The notes under the pieces: generated by a model | The model's database searches: none | What the model was told of the DNA's origin: nothing | What the model saw: only the letters and a program-made list of their open reading frames with translations | DNA from: Pedobacter cryoconitis | GTDB taxonomy: Bacteria; Bacteroidota; Bacteroidia; Sphingobacteriales; Sphingobacteriaceae | DNA length: 64,000 nucleotides | Assembly (NCBI RefSeq): GCF_014200605.1 | Contig: NZ_JACHCE010000005.1 | Location: forward strand, 310,001 to 374,000 | Direction: 5' to 3' | Translations under genes and position numbers: made by a program | Part shown: positions 9,303 to 17,602 of the stretch, one piece after another | Layout of the letters: each line of letters starts with the position of its first letter | How positions within the stretch are numbered: position 1 is the first letter of the stretch

Positions 9303-10286
9303 TTAGTTTCTTCCTGAACGGCCACCACCGCCACCGCCTGATGATCTGCCACCACCGCCGCCGCCGCCAAAACCACCGCCGCCTGATGATCTGCCTGACC
9401 CTGAAGAAGGAGTGTAAGATGATCTGTCAGAATTGCTTCTCTGAGGAGCATAGTATTGAGATGATCTGTCAGGTCTTGTTGACATCTGGCCAAAAGATCT
9501 TGAACTTCCCTGGCTTCTGTTACCGCCATTTCTTTCGTATCCCTGTCCCTGAGCCCTGCTGCCATAAGATCTTCTTCCGTTTGCATCATAGCTGGTTACT
9601 CCAGAGCCGTTATAACTTCCTCTTCCGGATCCGTTATAGTTGCCTCTGCCCGAGTAGCTTGATCTGTCGGCACCTCTGTTGCGCTGAGGGCTGTAAACGC
9701 TGTTGGATCTGTAATATCCGCCACCGTAACCACCACCCCAGTATCCGCCGCCGTAATAGCCACCGCCATAGAAGCCACCGCCCCATAGTCCGCCATAACC
9801 GCCGCCCCATCCCCATGGAGAATAGAAAGGAGAATAAAATCCACCGCCCCAGCCATATCCAAGGCCTAAACCCCATGAACTGCCGTAAAAGCCGTTACCG
9901 AATCCTAATCCAAAGCCTATACCTGAGTAATAAGGAGAGTAGCCGCCATAACCATAACCACCACCATAGAACCCGTCATAATAAAACGGATCATAATAAC
10001 CTCTGTATGGGCTGCCATAATAGAATCTATTGATACGTGATGAATAATCCATGTCAGCATATAAATCACTGCTGCCATAATAATCATCGTTATCATCTGT
10101 ATATCCGTCATTTACTGACTGGGATGAGTACGTACGTTCTGGTGCGGTATACTCTACCGCTTTCGCTGTTGAGCCATAAACATCGTCATTATGACGAGTT
10201 TGCTGTGCCATTTGTGGAGCAGAGCAGGAGGAGACGGCGAGAGCCGCTACGACCAGCATGCTGGAAAATAAATGGTTAGGTTTCAT
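9303..10286 (-). CDS. Gly/Tyr-rich lipoprotein
   Basis: Starting at the ATG at 10286, the 327-residue product begins with a lipoprotein signal ending in AVSSC. A longer frame reaches 10373 but lacks a signal peptide at its start. After an acidic segment (~30-80) comes a striking Gly/Tyr/Phe/Trp-rich region (~90-185, with many GGG-Y units) and then a Ser/Arg/Gly-rich tail ending in a poly-Gly/RSS tract. The codons are low complexity, which creates spurious open frames on both strands. The lipidation signal implies a membrane anchor. The aromatic-glycine region suggests a surface or self-associating structural role; that is inference. No enzyme motif is visible. Confidence 0.7.
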   Translation of the reverse strand: MKPNHLFSSMLVVAALAVSSCSAPQMAQQTRHNDDVYGSTAKAVEYTAPERTYSSQSVNDGYTDDNDDYYGSSDLYADMDYSSRINRFYYGSPYRGYYDPFYYDGFYGGGYGYGGYSPYYSGIGFGLGFGNGFYGSSWGLGLGYGWGGGFYSPFYSPWGWGGGYGGLWGGGFYGGGYYGGGYWGGGYGGGYYRSNSVYSPQRNRGADRSSYSGRGNYNGSGRGSYNGSGVTSYDANGRRSYGSRAQGQGYERNGGNRSQGSSRSFGQMSTRPDRSSQYYAPQRSNSDRSSYTPSSGSGRSSGGGGFGGGGGGGRSSGGGGGGRSGRN

Positions 10287-10338
10287 AATATGTGAGTTCT
10301 TTGTGTGTGTAAACAGTTTTTTTGTAGGCATAAATTTA

Positions 10339-10346
10339 TAAATTTG
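10339..10346 (+). promoter_or_regulatory. Candidate -7 promoter box upstream of proS
   Basis: TAAATTTG matches TAnnTTTG exactly, 47 bases before the proS start. No convincing -33 TTTG lies at the expected spacing, so support is partial. Confidence 0.35.
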
Positions 10347-10393
10347 TAGCCTAGCATGCAAGTTATTTAACACAATAAACGTTCCAAACAGTT

Positions 10394-11866
10394 ATGAGCA
10401 AAGGTATTACAAGTAAAAACGAGGATTATTCCCAGTGGTATAACGACATTGTTATGAAAGCCGATCTGGCAGAACATTCTGCTGTAAAAGGATGTATGGT
10501 TATAAAGCCCTATGGCTATTCCATTTGGGAGAAAATGCAGGCTGTTTTGGACCAGAAATTTAAAGATACAGGGCACAGTAATGCCTATTTTCCATTATTC
10601 ATTCCTAAGTCATTTTTTTCTAAAGAAGCAGCACACGTAGAGGGGTTTGCAACAGAATGTGCCGTTGTGACACATTACCGTCTAAAAAATGACGGTGAAG
10701 GAAATATCATTGTTGATCCTGAAGCCAAATTAGAAGAAGAATTAATCGTAAGGCCGACTTCTGAAACCATTATATGGAATACATTCAGAGGATGGGTACA
10801 GTCTTACCGTGATTTACCTTTGCTGATTAACCAATGGGCAAACGTAGTGAGATGGGAAATGCGTACACGTCTTTTTTTACGTACCACAGAATTTTTATGG
10901 CAGGAAGGTCATACAGCACATGCAACTTCTGAAGAAGCAGTTGCAGAAACAAAGCAGATGCTTGATGTATATGCTGACTTTGCTGAAAAATGGATGGCAT
11001 TGCCAGTCGTAAAAGGGGTGAAAACAGCTAATGAGCGTTTTGCAGGTGCATTGGATACTTATTGTATTGAAGCATTGATGCAGGATGGAAAAGCCCTGCA
11101 GGCAGGTACATCTCACTTTTTAGGGCAGAATTTTGCTAAAGCTTTCGACGTAAAGTTTACCAGTAAAGAAGGTAAAATTGAACATGTATGGGCAAGTTCA
11201 TGGGGAGTTTCTACCCGTATGATTGGTGCGTTGATTATGGCGCACAGTGATGATCTGGGATTGGTTTTACCTCCAATGTTAGCACCTATACAAGTAGTGA
11301 TTGTACCTATCTACAGAAATGATGCAGACTTTGATAATATCACTGCTTATGTGAATGAGCTGACGCCAAAGCTGAAAGCATTAGGCATTTCTGTGAAATA
11401 TGATAACAGAGATTCTCAGCGTCCAGGATTCAAATTTGCTGAATATGAATTGAAAGGTGTACCAGTTCGTTTGGCTATTGGAGGCAGAGATCTGGAAAAT
11501 GGTACTGTTGAGTTAGCGAGAAGAGATACCGGAGAGAAGAAAACAGTGAGCCAGGAAGGTCTGGATACTTATATCGTTCAGTTATTGGATGAAATTCAGG
11601 AGAACATCTACAAAAAAGCTTTTGATTATAGAAAAGAGCATATTACTATTGCCAATACCTATGATGAATTAAAAGACCTTTTAGACAATAAAGGTGGATT
11701 TATTTCTGCACATTGGGATGGTACGCCAGAAACAGAGCAAAAAATAAAAGAAGAAACAAAGGCTACAATCAGATGTATTCCGTTAGATAATAAGTTAGAA
11801 GACGGAATCTGTGTTTATTCAGGTAAACCATCTGTTCAACGTGTTTTATTCGCCCGCGCTTATTAA
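10394..11866 (+). CDS. proS: Prolyl-tRNA synthetase (archaeal/eukaryote-like short form)
   Basis: The 490-residue enzyme charges tRNA-Pro. It shows class II motifs: the motif 2 region VVRWEMRTRLFLRTTEFLWQ and motif 3 VRLAIGGRDLENG, plus the N-terminal YSQWYNDIVMKADLAEHS of the type 3 (ProS/eukaryotic-like) enzymes. It lacks the editing insertion of the long bacterial form. The archaeal-type enzyme is normal for Bacteroidota. The cystathionine gamma-synthase-like gene begins 32 bases downstream and may be co-transcribed. A tRNA-Pro(UGG) gene lies at 53.5 kb in this window. Confidence 0.95.
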   Translation: MSKGITSKNEDYSQWYNDIVMKADLAEHSAVKGCMVIKPYGYSIWEKMQAVLDQKFKDTGHSNAYFPLFIPKSFFSKEAAHVEGFATECAVVTHYRLKNDGEGNIIVDPEAKLEEELIVRPTSETIIWNTFRGWVQSYRDLPLLINQWANVVRWEMRTRLFLRTTEFLWQEGHTAHATSEEAVAETKQMLDVYADFAEKWMALPVVKGVKTANERFAGALDTYCIEALMQDGKALQAGTSHFLGQNFAKAFDVKFTSKEGKIEHVWASSWGVSTRMIGALIMAHSDDLGLVLPPMLAPIQVVIVPIYRNDADFDNITAYVNELTPKLKALGISVKYDNRDSQRPGFKFAEYELKGVPVRLAIGGRDLENGTVELARRDTGEKKTVSQEGLDTYIVQLLDEIQENIYKKAFDYRKEHITIANTYDELKDLLDNKGGFISAHWDGTPETEQKIKEETKATIRCIPLDNKLEDGICVYSGKPSVQRVLFARAY

Positions 11867-11898
11867 GCCAAAGGCATCAAAAATTTAAAAAGAGCAAC

Positions 11899-13038
11899 AT
11901 GAAATTTGCAACTAAAGCCATACATGCAGGTCAGGAACCTGATCCGTCAACCGGAGCGGTAATGACCCCGATTTATCAGACTTCTACTTACTGGCAGAAA
12001 TCGCCGGGTGATCACCAGGGTTTTGAATATTCAAGAGGAACAAACCCAACCCGTCAGGCATTGGAAAACTGTCTTGCTGCATTGGAAAATGCTAAATACG
12101 GTCTGGCTTTCTCTTCTGGGATGGGAGCTACAGATACTGTTCTGCGTTTATTGCAGCCAGGTGATGAGGTCATTACAGGTAATGACCTTTATGGAGGTTC
12201 ATACCGTATCTTCACTAAAGTATATGCAAAATATGGTATTAAGTTTCATTTTCTGGATTTGTCAAAACCAGAAAATATGCTTCCATATATCAATGATAAA
12301 ACTAAATTAGTTTGGATTGAAACGCCTACAAATCCAACAATGCAGATTATCGACATTGAAGGTGTTGCAAAGATTACCAAAGAAAAAGGATTGATCCTGA
12401 CAGTTGATAATACTTTTGCCTCACCATATTTACAAAACCCAATTGATTTGGGAGCAGACATTGTGATGCATTCAGTAACCAAATACATCGGCGGTCACTC
12501 TGACGTGGTGATGGGAGCATTATTAGTGAATGATGATCAATTGTATAAAGACCTGTGGTTTATCTACAATGCTTGTGGAGCAACACCAGGCCCGCAAGAT
12601 GCATTCCTTGTGTTAAGAGGTATTAAAACCCTGCACCTGCGTATGAAAGCACATTGTGAAAACGGAGAGAAAGTTGCCCGTTTCCTTAAGAACCATCCTA
12701 AGGTTGATAAGATCTACTGGCCAGGTTTTGAAGATCATCCTAACCATGATATTGCGAAAAAGCAAATGCGTGGTTTTGGTGGAATGGTGTCAATCACTTT
12801 AAAAGGGGCTGATTTGGCAGAAACCTTTAGAGTAGCTTCTTCTTTCAAAGTATTTACTTTGGCAGAATCATTAGGTGGTGTAGAATCCCTGATTAATCAC
12901 CCGACTTCAATGACTCATGGTTCAATCCCTAAGGAGGAACGTGAGAAAGTAGGTGTAACAGATAACCTGCTGCGTTTAAGCGTTGGTGTAGAAGATATCG
13001 ACGATCTTCTGGCTGATTTAGAGCAGGCATTAAGTTAA
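11899..13038 (+). CDS. Cys/Met-metabolism PLP enzyme, cystathionine gamma-synthase-like
   Basis: The 379-residue protein belongs to the Cys/Met metabolism PLP family. It has the start THAIHAGQ-like AIHAGQEPDPSTGAV, the FSSGMGATDT phosphate-binding region, TPTNPTMQ, and the cofactor lysine Lys195 in SVTKYIGGHSD. It could be cystathionine gamma-synthase (methionine synthesis) or gamma/beta-lyase (transsulfuration). These are hard to separate by sequence alone. Genes of this exact type are frequently named metB in this phylum. It follows proS closely and ends before a hairpin. Confidence 0.88.
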   Translation: MKFATKAIHAGQEPDPSTGAVMTPIYQTSTYWQKSPGDHQGFEYSRGTNPTRQALENCLAALENAKYGLAFSSGMGATDTVLRLLQPGDEVITGNDLYGGSYRIFTKVYAKYGIKFHFLDLSKPENMLPYINDKTKLVWIETPTNPTMQIIDIEGVAKITKEKGLILTVDNTFASPYLQNPIDLGADIVMHSVTKYIGGHSDVVMGALLVNDDQLYKDLWFIYNACGATPGPQDAFLVLRGIKTLHLRMKAHCENGEKVARFLKNHPKVDKIYWPGFEDHPNHDIAKKQMRGFGGMVSITLKGADLAETFRVASSFKVFTLAESLGGVESLINHPTSMTHGSIPKEEREKVGVTDNLLRLSVGVEDIDDLLADLEQALS

Positions 13039-13094
13039 TCCATCAAAAACATGCTTTATAATAAAAAAAGCGTGTACTGTATCCTATCATAAAC

Positions 13095-13127
13095 GAAGCC
13101 AGTTTAAATATAATTTAAACTGGCTTC
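13095..13127. terminator. Hairpin after the cystathionine gamma-synthase-like gene
   Basis: A perfect 15-bp stem (13095-13109 / 13113-13127) with a 3-base loop lies 57 bases after the stop. No long T tract follows, so termination is plausible but not certain. Confidence 0.55.
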
Positions 13128-13142
13128 TCTAAATAAAAGACA

Positions 13143-13922
13143 TTGGAATTTTTAGAACTCAAGGATTTTCTGGACATTAAAGTTGCGCAATACAACAGAC
13201 CTGACTTTATCACCAATGATCCAATCTGTATTCCCCACCGTTTTTCGAAAAAACAGGATATTGAAATTGCTGCATTCTTTGCGGCAATTTTGGCCTGGGG
13301 CCAAAGGAAAACGATCATTAATAAATGTACCGACCTTTTTGATCGTATGGATAACGATCCGTACAATTTTATGCTGCATCATGGTGATCAGGACCTGCGC
13401 CGTTTGCTGAATTTCAAACACCGCACTTTTAACGATACAGATCTTCTATATTTTATTTCATTCTTTAAGCATCATTACACACTTTCGGACAGCCTGGAAA
13501 CGGCCTTTCTGCCTGAAAACTTTAGTCAGTTAAATAACTTTAGTGCTGAAAATGCCCTTAACCATTTCCGTACCTATTTTTTTAGTCTCCCGGATTCCCC
13601 GCGAAGAACTGTTAAACACATCTCCTCGCCAGCTCAAAAGTCTACTTGTAAAAGACTAAACATGTTTCTGCGCTGGATGGTACGGAAAGATCAGACCGGT
13701 GTAGACTTCGGTGTATGGACTACAATCTCACCTGCAGACCTGATTTGCCCTTGTGATGTACACGTAGACCGTGTTGCCCGTCGTTTAGAATTGATTACCC
13801 GTAAACAAACTGATTGGAGAACTGCTGTTGAACTTACAGCTGAACTTAGTAAATTTGATCCAAAAGATCCTGTAAAATATGATTTTGCTCTTTTTGGCCT
13901 TGGGGTAGAGGAGAAATTTTAA
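13143..13922 (+). CDS. TIGR02757 (DUF2400) family protein
   Basis: The 259-residue product matches the TIGR02757 family, known from Bacteroidota and others and of unknown function. Recognisable blocks are FAAILAWGQRKTIINK, a YNFMLHH-type segment, a conserved KRLNMFLRWMVRKD near residue 180, and DVHVDRVARRL close to the C terminus. The latter parts recall helix-hairpin-helix DNA glycosylase folds, which is inference only. The start is a TTG at 13143. The first in-frame ATG is about 70 residues in and would remove conserved sequence. It lies just after the hairpin ending the preceding gene. Confidence 0.8.
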   Translation: MEFLELKDFLDIKVAQYNRPDFITNDPICIPHRFSKKQDIEIAAFFAAILAWGQRKTIINKCTDLFDRMDNDPYNFMLHHGDQDLRRLLNFKHRTFNDTDLLYFISFFKHHYTLSDSLETAFLPENFSQLNNFSAENALNHFRTYFFSLPDSPRRTVKHISSPAQKSTCKRLNMFLRWMVRKDQTGVDFGVWTTISPADLICPCDVHVDRVARRLELITRKQTDWRTAVELTAELSKFDPKDPVKYDFALFGLGVEEKF

Positions 13923-13983
13923 AAATACATGCTGATTTCTGACATGAAACCGGTGTGAATAACAATAAAAAATCTGGTCGCAA

Positions 13984-14493
13984 ATGATAACCTTGAAAGC
14001 TGAAATAGAACGTTTTGCCGAAATGGGGGAGAAAACTGGCTGGAGCTACGTAGCTATACCCATGGAAATAGCCAGCCAGCTCAAGCCAGGCTGGCGTAGA
14101 AGCTTTCGTGTACAGGGCTTAATTGATGCGCTTCCTGTAGCAGGACTATCATTAATCCCAATGGGAGAAGGGACCTTTATCCTTGCTTTGAATGCCAATC
14201 TGCGCAAACAACTCAAAAAGGAAGAAGGAGCAACACTACACCTGCAACTCGAAGAAGATAAAACTTTCAAAATAGAAATGCCCGGAGACCTCGAACTTTG
14301 TCTCCAGGAAGAAAAGCATTATCTCGAAAATTTCCTGAAACTTCCAAAATCCCATCAAAACTACTATATCAATTGGCTCAATGGAGCTAAAACAGAACCT
14401 ACCCGTGTCAAACGATTAACTCAAATCGTCATCGCAATGGACAAGAATCAAACCTTCTCAGAAATGATGCGTAGCAATAAAAGTAAAGAATAA
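13984..14493 (+). CDS. DUF1905 / YdeI-OmdA-like protein
   Basis: The 169-residue protein has an N-terminal DUF1905 domain (residues ~1-95: GWSYVAIPMEIASQL, VQGLIDALPVAGLSLIPMGEG) and a C-terminal region of the YdeI/OmpD-associated type (~105-165: FLKLPKSHQNYYINWLNGAKTE-like helices, TRVKRLTQIV). The latter type has been linked in enterobacteria to bacteriocin or peptide resistance, but the molecular role is unknown. No signal peptide is present, so the protein is probably cytoplasmic. It is followed by a large terminator hairpin. Confidence 0.75.
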   Translation: MITLKAEIERFAEMGEKTGWSYVAIPMEIASQLKPGWRRSFRVQGLIDALPVAGLSLIPMGEGTFILALNANLRKQLKKEEGATLHLQLEEDKTFKIEMPGDLELCLQEEKHYLENFLKLPKSHQNYYINWLNGAKTEPTRVKRLTQIVIAMDKNQTFSEMMRSNKSKE

Positions 14494-14616
14494 CTCATCA
14501 ATAAATCACCTCCTAACCAACAACAAAAAAACGGAACCTTACAAGATATCAGGTTAACCAGCCGGTTCAAATTATAAACTCTGCTTAAGCTCCCTGTACA
14601 GGGGGAAACCTTTGGA

Positions 14617-14703
14617 AACAAAAAAACACCTTGTTCTATTTCTGGCATCAGGGCCCTCAAAGAGGGAACGTCAGGCAGAAATAGAACAAGGTGTTTTTTT
14701 GTT
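14617..14703. terminator. Bidirectional terminator, 28-bp arms
   Basis: Arms 14617-14644 and 14676-14703 are perfectly complementary over 28 bases. The stem carries A7 and T7 ends and encloses a 31-base loop. It serves the DUF1905 gene (+) and the convergent glycosyltransferase (-). Confidence 0.85.
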
Positions 14704-14717
14704 CTTAGTTTTCGGAG

Positions 14718-15449
14718 CTAAGAAACTCTTTTATAATTTCTAAACCAGCTGGTTATCTTCATCTGTATAACTCCGACAAAAGCTTCACGGAAAATCCTTG
14801 TACTCATTTTCGAAGTCCCCTCTGTTCTATCCGTAAATATGATCGGCACTTCTACCACTTTAAACCCATACTTTATCGCTGTAAATTTCATCTCAATCTG
14901 AAATGCGTAACCTACAAATCTGATCTTATCAAAAGGAATAGTCTCTAATACTATCCTTCTGTAACATTTAAATCCGGCAGTAGCATCCTGAATATTTATC
15001 CTTGTAATGAACCTTACATACATTGATGCAAAGTAAGACATTAATACCCTGCTCATTGGCCAGTTAACTACATTTACCCCTCTGACATACCTTGAGCCAA
15101 TGGCTACATCAGCACCATTTACACAAGCCTCACGAAGTGCAAACAGATCATCCGGATTATGAGAGAAATCAGCATCCATTTCAAAAACATAGGCGTAAGA
15201 ACGTTGTAATGCCCATTTAAAACCATGGATATAAGCTGTTCCCAATCCTAACTTTCCAGTTCTCTGTTCCATGTGTAAACCAGGAAATTCCAGTTGTAGT
15301 CTTTTTACTATGTCTGCCGTTCCATCGGGCGATCCGTCATCAATAATTAAAACCTCAAAAGAAAAGGTCAGACTAAATACCTTGCGGATAATCTTCTCAA
15401 TATTTTCTTTTTCATTATAGGTGGGGATGATGACTAAGCTATCTGACAC
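14718..15449 (-). CDS. Polyprenyl-phosphate mannosyltransferase-like GT2 glycosyltransferase
   Basis: The 243-residue GT-A enzyme resembles dolichol-/polyprenol-phosphate mannose synthase. It opens with LVIIPTYNEKENIEKII, then IIDDGSPDGTAD, GLGTAYIHGFKWAL and the metal-binding EMDADFSHNPDDL. It would transfer a sugar, typically mannose from GDP-mannose, to a lipid phosphate at the inner membrane, feeding glycan or glycoprotein synthesis. It lacks the C-terminal membrane helices found in some relatives. The start codon appears to be GTG at 15449. The gene is monocistronic. Confidence 0.85.
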   Translation of the reverse strand: MSDSLVIIPTYNEKENIEKIIRKVFSLTFSFEVLIIDDGSPDGTADIVKRLQLEFPGLHMEQRTGKLGLGTAYIHGFKWALQRSYAYVFEMDADFSHNPDDLFALREACVNGADVAIGSRYVRGVNVVNWPMSRVLMSYFASMYVRFITRINIQDATAGFKCYRRIVLETIPFDKIRFVGYAFQIEMKFTAIKYGFKVVEVPIIFTDRTEGTSKMSTRIFREAFVGVIQMKITSWFRNYKRVS

Positions 15450-15559
15450 GTGTGTAATATAAATTTTAATAAAATTATCCGCGAAAATATTGATAAATAT
15501 TGAAATTCATGTTATTATAATCTGATTTAACATCAGTTAACATTTACCATTTAACCAAA

Positions 15560-15589
15560 AAAGGCTGTAATTTTGAAATTACAGCCTTT
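15560..15589 (-). terminator. Terminator hairpin of the POT transporter gene
   Basis: AAAGGCTGTAATTT and AAATTACAGCCTTT pair over 14 bases, 26 bases beyond the stop of the minus-strand transporter, with a T-rich run following on that strand. Confidence 0.7.
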
Positions 15590-15614
15590 CATTAAAAAAG
15601 TATCTGATTAATTA

Positions 15615-17531
15615 CTAGCTAGTCGCATTCATTGTCTTCTGTAACCACTTGGTTATGAAGAACAATATTACAGAAGCGATACCTGCCATAACAACGAACA
15701 GCATAAAGAAATCATAAAGATTTTTAATCGTGTATCCAAGGAAAGTTGGTTTCACAGGATTCATATTATAAACCTCCACTACAGAAGCAGTTTGGTCACT
15801 GCCTTTGATAATATATACTTCTGTTTGGGCTGCATTTGTACCCAATAAGAATTTGCCCTCTTTTTCACCAGCAACAGCAAGTTTTGCAACTTCTGATTCA
15901 CTTAGTTTTTTAGGAGAGATTCTGTTTATTTTATTCGTGTCTATAGTTACAGCCTGTTGAGCAGGAGCAATTGAAAGTGCAACTAAAGAATCAGGACTGA
16001 TTGAATGAGAATTCTTTTTAACTGTACTTAAATCCCATTGCTGAATGTTCTTTTTGCTGTTAGCTACCAGCTTCCAGTCTATCGCACTATTGGTTAATAC
16101 CAGTGGACTAACTTTATATTCTGCAATTTTAGCTTCCTCCTCAGGATATTTAGAACTTAATTTTCCAGCCAATACGTTTGCACCTGCATTAGCAAGGAAC
16201 CATACTGCCATTAAAAGAGAAGAAAGTTTGAGTGGAGATAATTTATTTACCAGTGATAATCCAATTGGTGAAAGACAAAGTTCACCCCATGTATGAAAAG
16301 CATACATACCAATCAGGTAAATCATACTCACTTTTATACCAGCACCTACGTCTTTAACACCAGTAGCGATAACAAGATATCCAAGTGCAAGCAACATTAA
16401 ACCTAAAGCCATTTTAGTAGGAGCAGAAGGTTCTCTTTTACCTAATTTAATCCATAACCAGGCAAATACTGGTGCAAATACAACGACGAAAATAGAGTTT
16501 AGAGATTGGAACCAGCTGGATGGAACTGTAAAGAAACCCAGGTTTCTTTGTGTTTGCTCTTCAGCAAAAAACGTTAATGAAGCTCCGGCCTGCTCAAAAG
16601 CACTCCAGAAGAATAATACGAAGAAGGCAACAATGAAAATTACAGATATTTTTTTCTTCTCAATTTTACTAAGCGTTTTATCTGTGAAAATCATAATTGC
16701 GATACCAACAACAGCAAGTATCAGCAGGTAGCTTAAATAACTTACAATTCTGGCATCAATGTATAACATGCCTACACATAGTGCAGAAAAAGCAAATAAA
16801 CCAAGATAAACCAGTATAGGTGAAACTTTTTTGTCACCAGGGTTAGCAGGTGTTAAACCTAAAAGGGCTCCATTTGGGTCACGTACATATTTATCTCTGA
16901 AATTAATGAAAACGATAACTCCAATACCCATTGCTATTGCTGCTGCTAGGAATGCCCATTTAAAATCAGCAGGGTTACCAGTGTCTCCAAAGTATCCGCA
17001 GATAAACGGGCCTAAAGCACCACCAACGTTGATACCCATGTAGAAAATAGTGTATGCAGCATCAATTCTACGATCGCTTTTTGGATAAAGCTGACCTACC
17101 ATTGATGAGATATTTGGTTTAAAGAAACCATTACCTGATATCATAAATCCTAAACCTGTAAAAAACAGGAATGTAGAAATATCAGGCATTGTATGGTAAA
17201 GAGAAGCACAACCGAACATAATCAGTTCTCCCAGTGCCATCAATATACCTCCTGTTACTATAGATCTTCTGTTTCCCCAGTATCTGTCGGCAATAAAACC
17301 ACCAATTAATGGAGTCAGGTATACAAGCCCTGTATAGCTTCCATATAAATTTGACGCAAATGCTTTGTCAAATAATAAGGCTTTGGTCATAAAAAGCACC
17401 AAAATAGCCCGCATACCGTAGTAATTGAAACGTTCCCACATCTCGGTAGCGAACAGTACATATAATCCTTTTGGATGGCCTTTCTGAGCGTTGTCTAATT
17501 GCTCTGGCTTAAGGATTTCAGATTGATCCAT
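15615..17531 (-). CDS. POT-family peptide:H+ symporter with C-terminal extracytoplasmic insert
   Basis: This is a major-facilitator proton-coupled oligopeptide transporter (PTR2/POT). The N terminus has the EMWERFNYYGMRAILVLF motif (ExxERF, proton/peptide coupling), GGFIADRYWGNRRS, and FYMGINVGG. It has about 12-14 hydrophobic segments in 638 residues, longer than the ~460-500 of the E. coli enzymes. The excess is largely one polar stretch at ~465-595 just before the last membrane helix, predicted to be outside the membrane core. It probably imports di- and tripeptides. A paralogous gene lies upstream on the same strand, 71 bases away. Confidence 0.9.
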   Translation of the reverse strand: MDQSEILKPEQLDNAQKGHPKGLYVLFATEMWERFNYYGMRAILVLFMTKALLFDKAFASNLYGSYTGLVYLTPLIGGFIADRYWGNRRSIVTGGILMALGELIMFGCASLYHTMPDISTFLFFTGLGFMISGNGFFKPNISSMVGQLYPKSDRRIDAAYTIFYMGINVGGALGPFICGYFGDTGNPADFKWAFLAAAIAMGIGVIVFINFRDKYVRDPNGALLGLTPANPGDKKVSPILVYLGLFAFSALCVGMLYIDARIVSYLSYLLILAVVGIAIMIFTDKTLSKIEKKKISVIFIVAFFVLFFWSAFEQAGASLTFFAEEQTQRNLGFFTVPSSWFQSLNSIFVVVFAPVFAWLWIKLGKREPSAPTKMALGLMLLALGYLVIATGVKDVGAGIKVSMIYLIGMYAFHTWGELCLSPIGLSLVNKLSPLKLSSLLMAVWFLANAGANVLAGKLSSKYPEEEAKIAEYKVSPLVLTNSAIDWKLVANSKKNIQQWDLSTVKKNSHSISPDSLVALSIAPAQQAVTIDTNKINRISPKKLSESEVAKLAVAGEKEGKFLLGTNAAQTEVYIIKGSDQTASVVEVYNMNPVKPTFLGYTIKNLYDFFMLFVVMAGIASVILFFITKWLQKTMNATS

Positions 17532-17602
17532 AAATGTTGTATTATAGTTTATTTAAAATAAAAGTTTGCAAATTAATTCTAATTATTGGGTTTTCTTAGT
17601 AA

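Noticed and set aside
9215..10033. 272-codon plus-strand frame rich in His/Arg/Cys opposite the Gly/Tyr lipoprotein
   Set aside because: Its composition is the complement of the low-complexity minus-strand gene. It spans two real genes' territory and has no recognisable family.
10287..10373. Upstream extension of the Gly/Tyr lipoprotein
   Set aside because: The added residues carry no export signal and overlap the proS promoter region; the ATG at 10286 gives a full lipobox.
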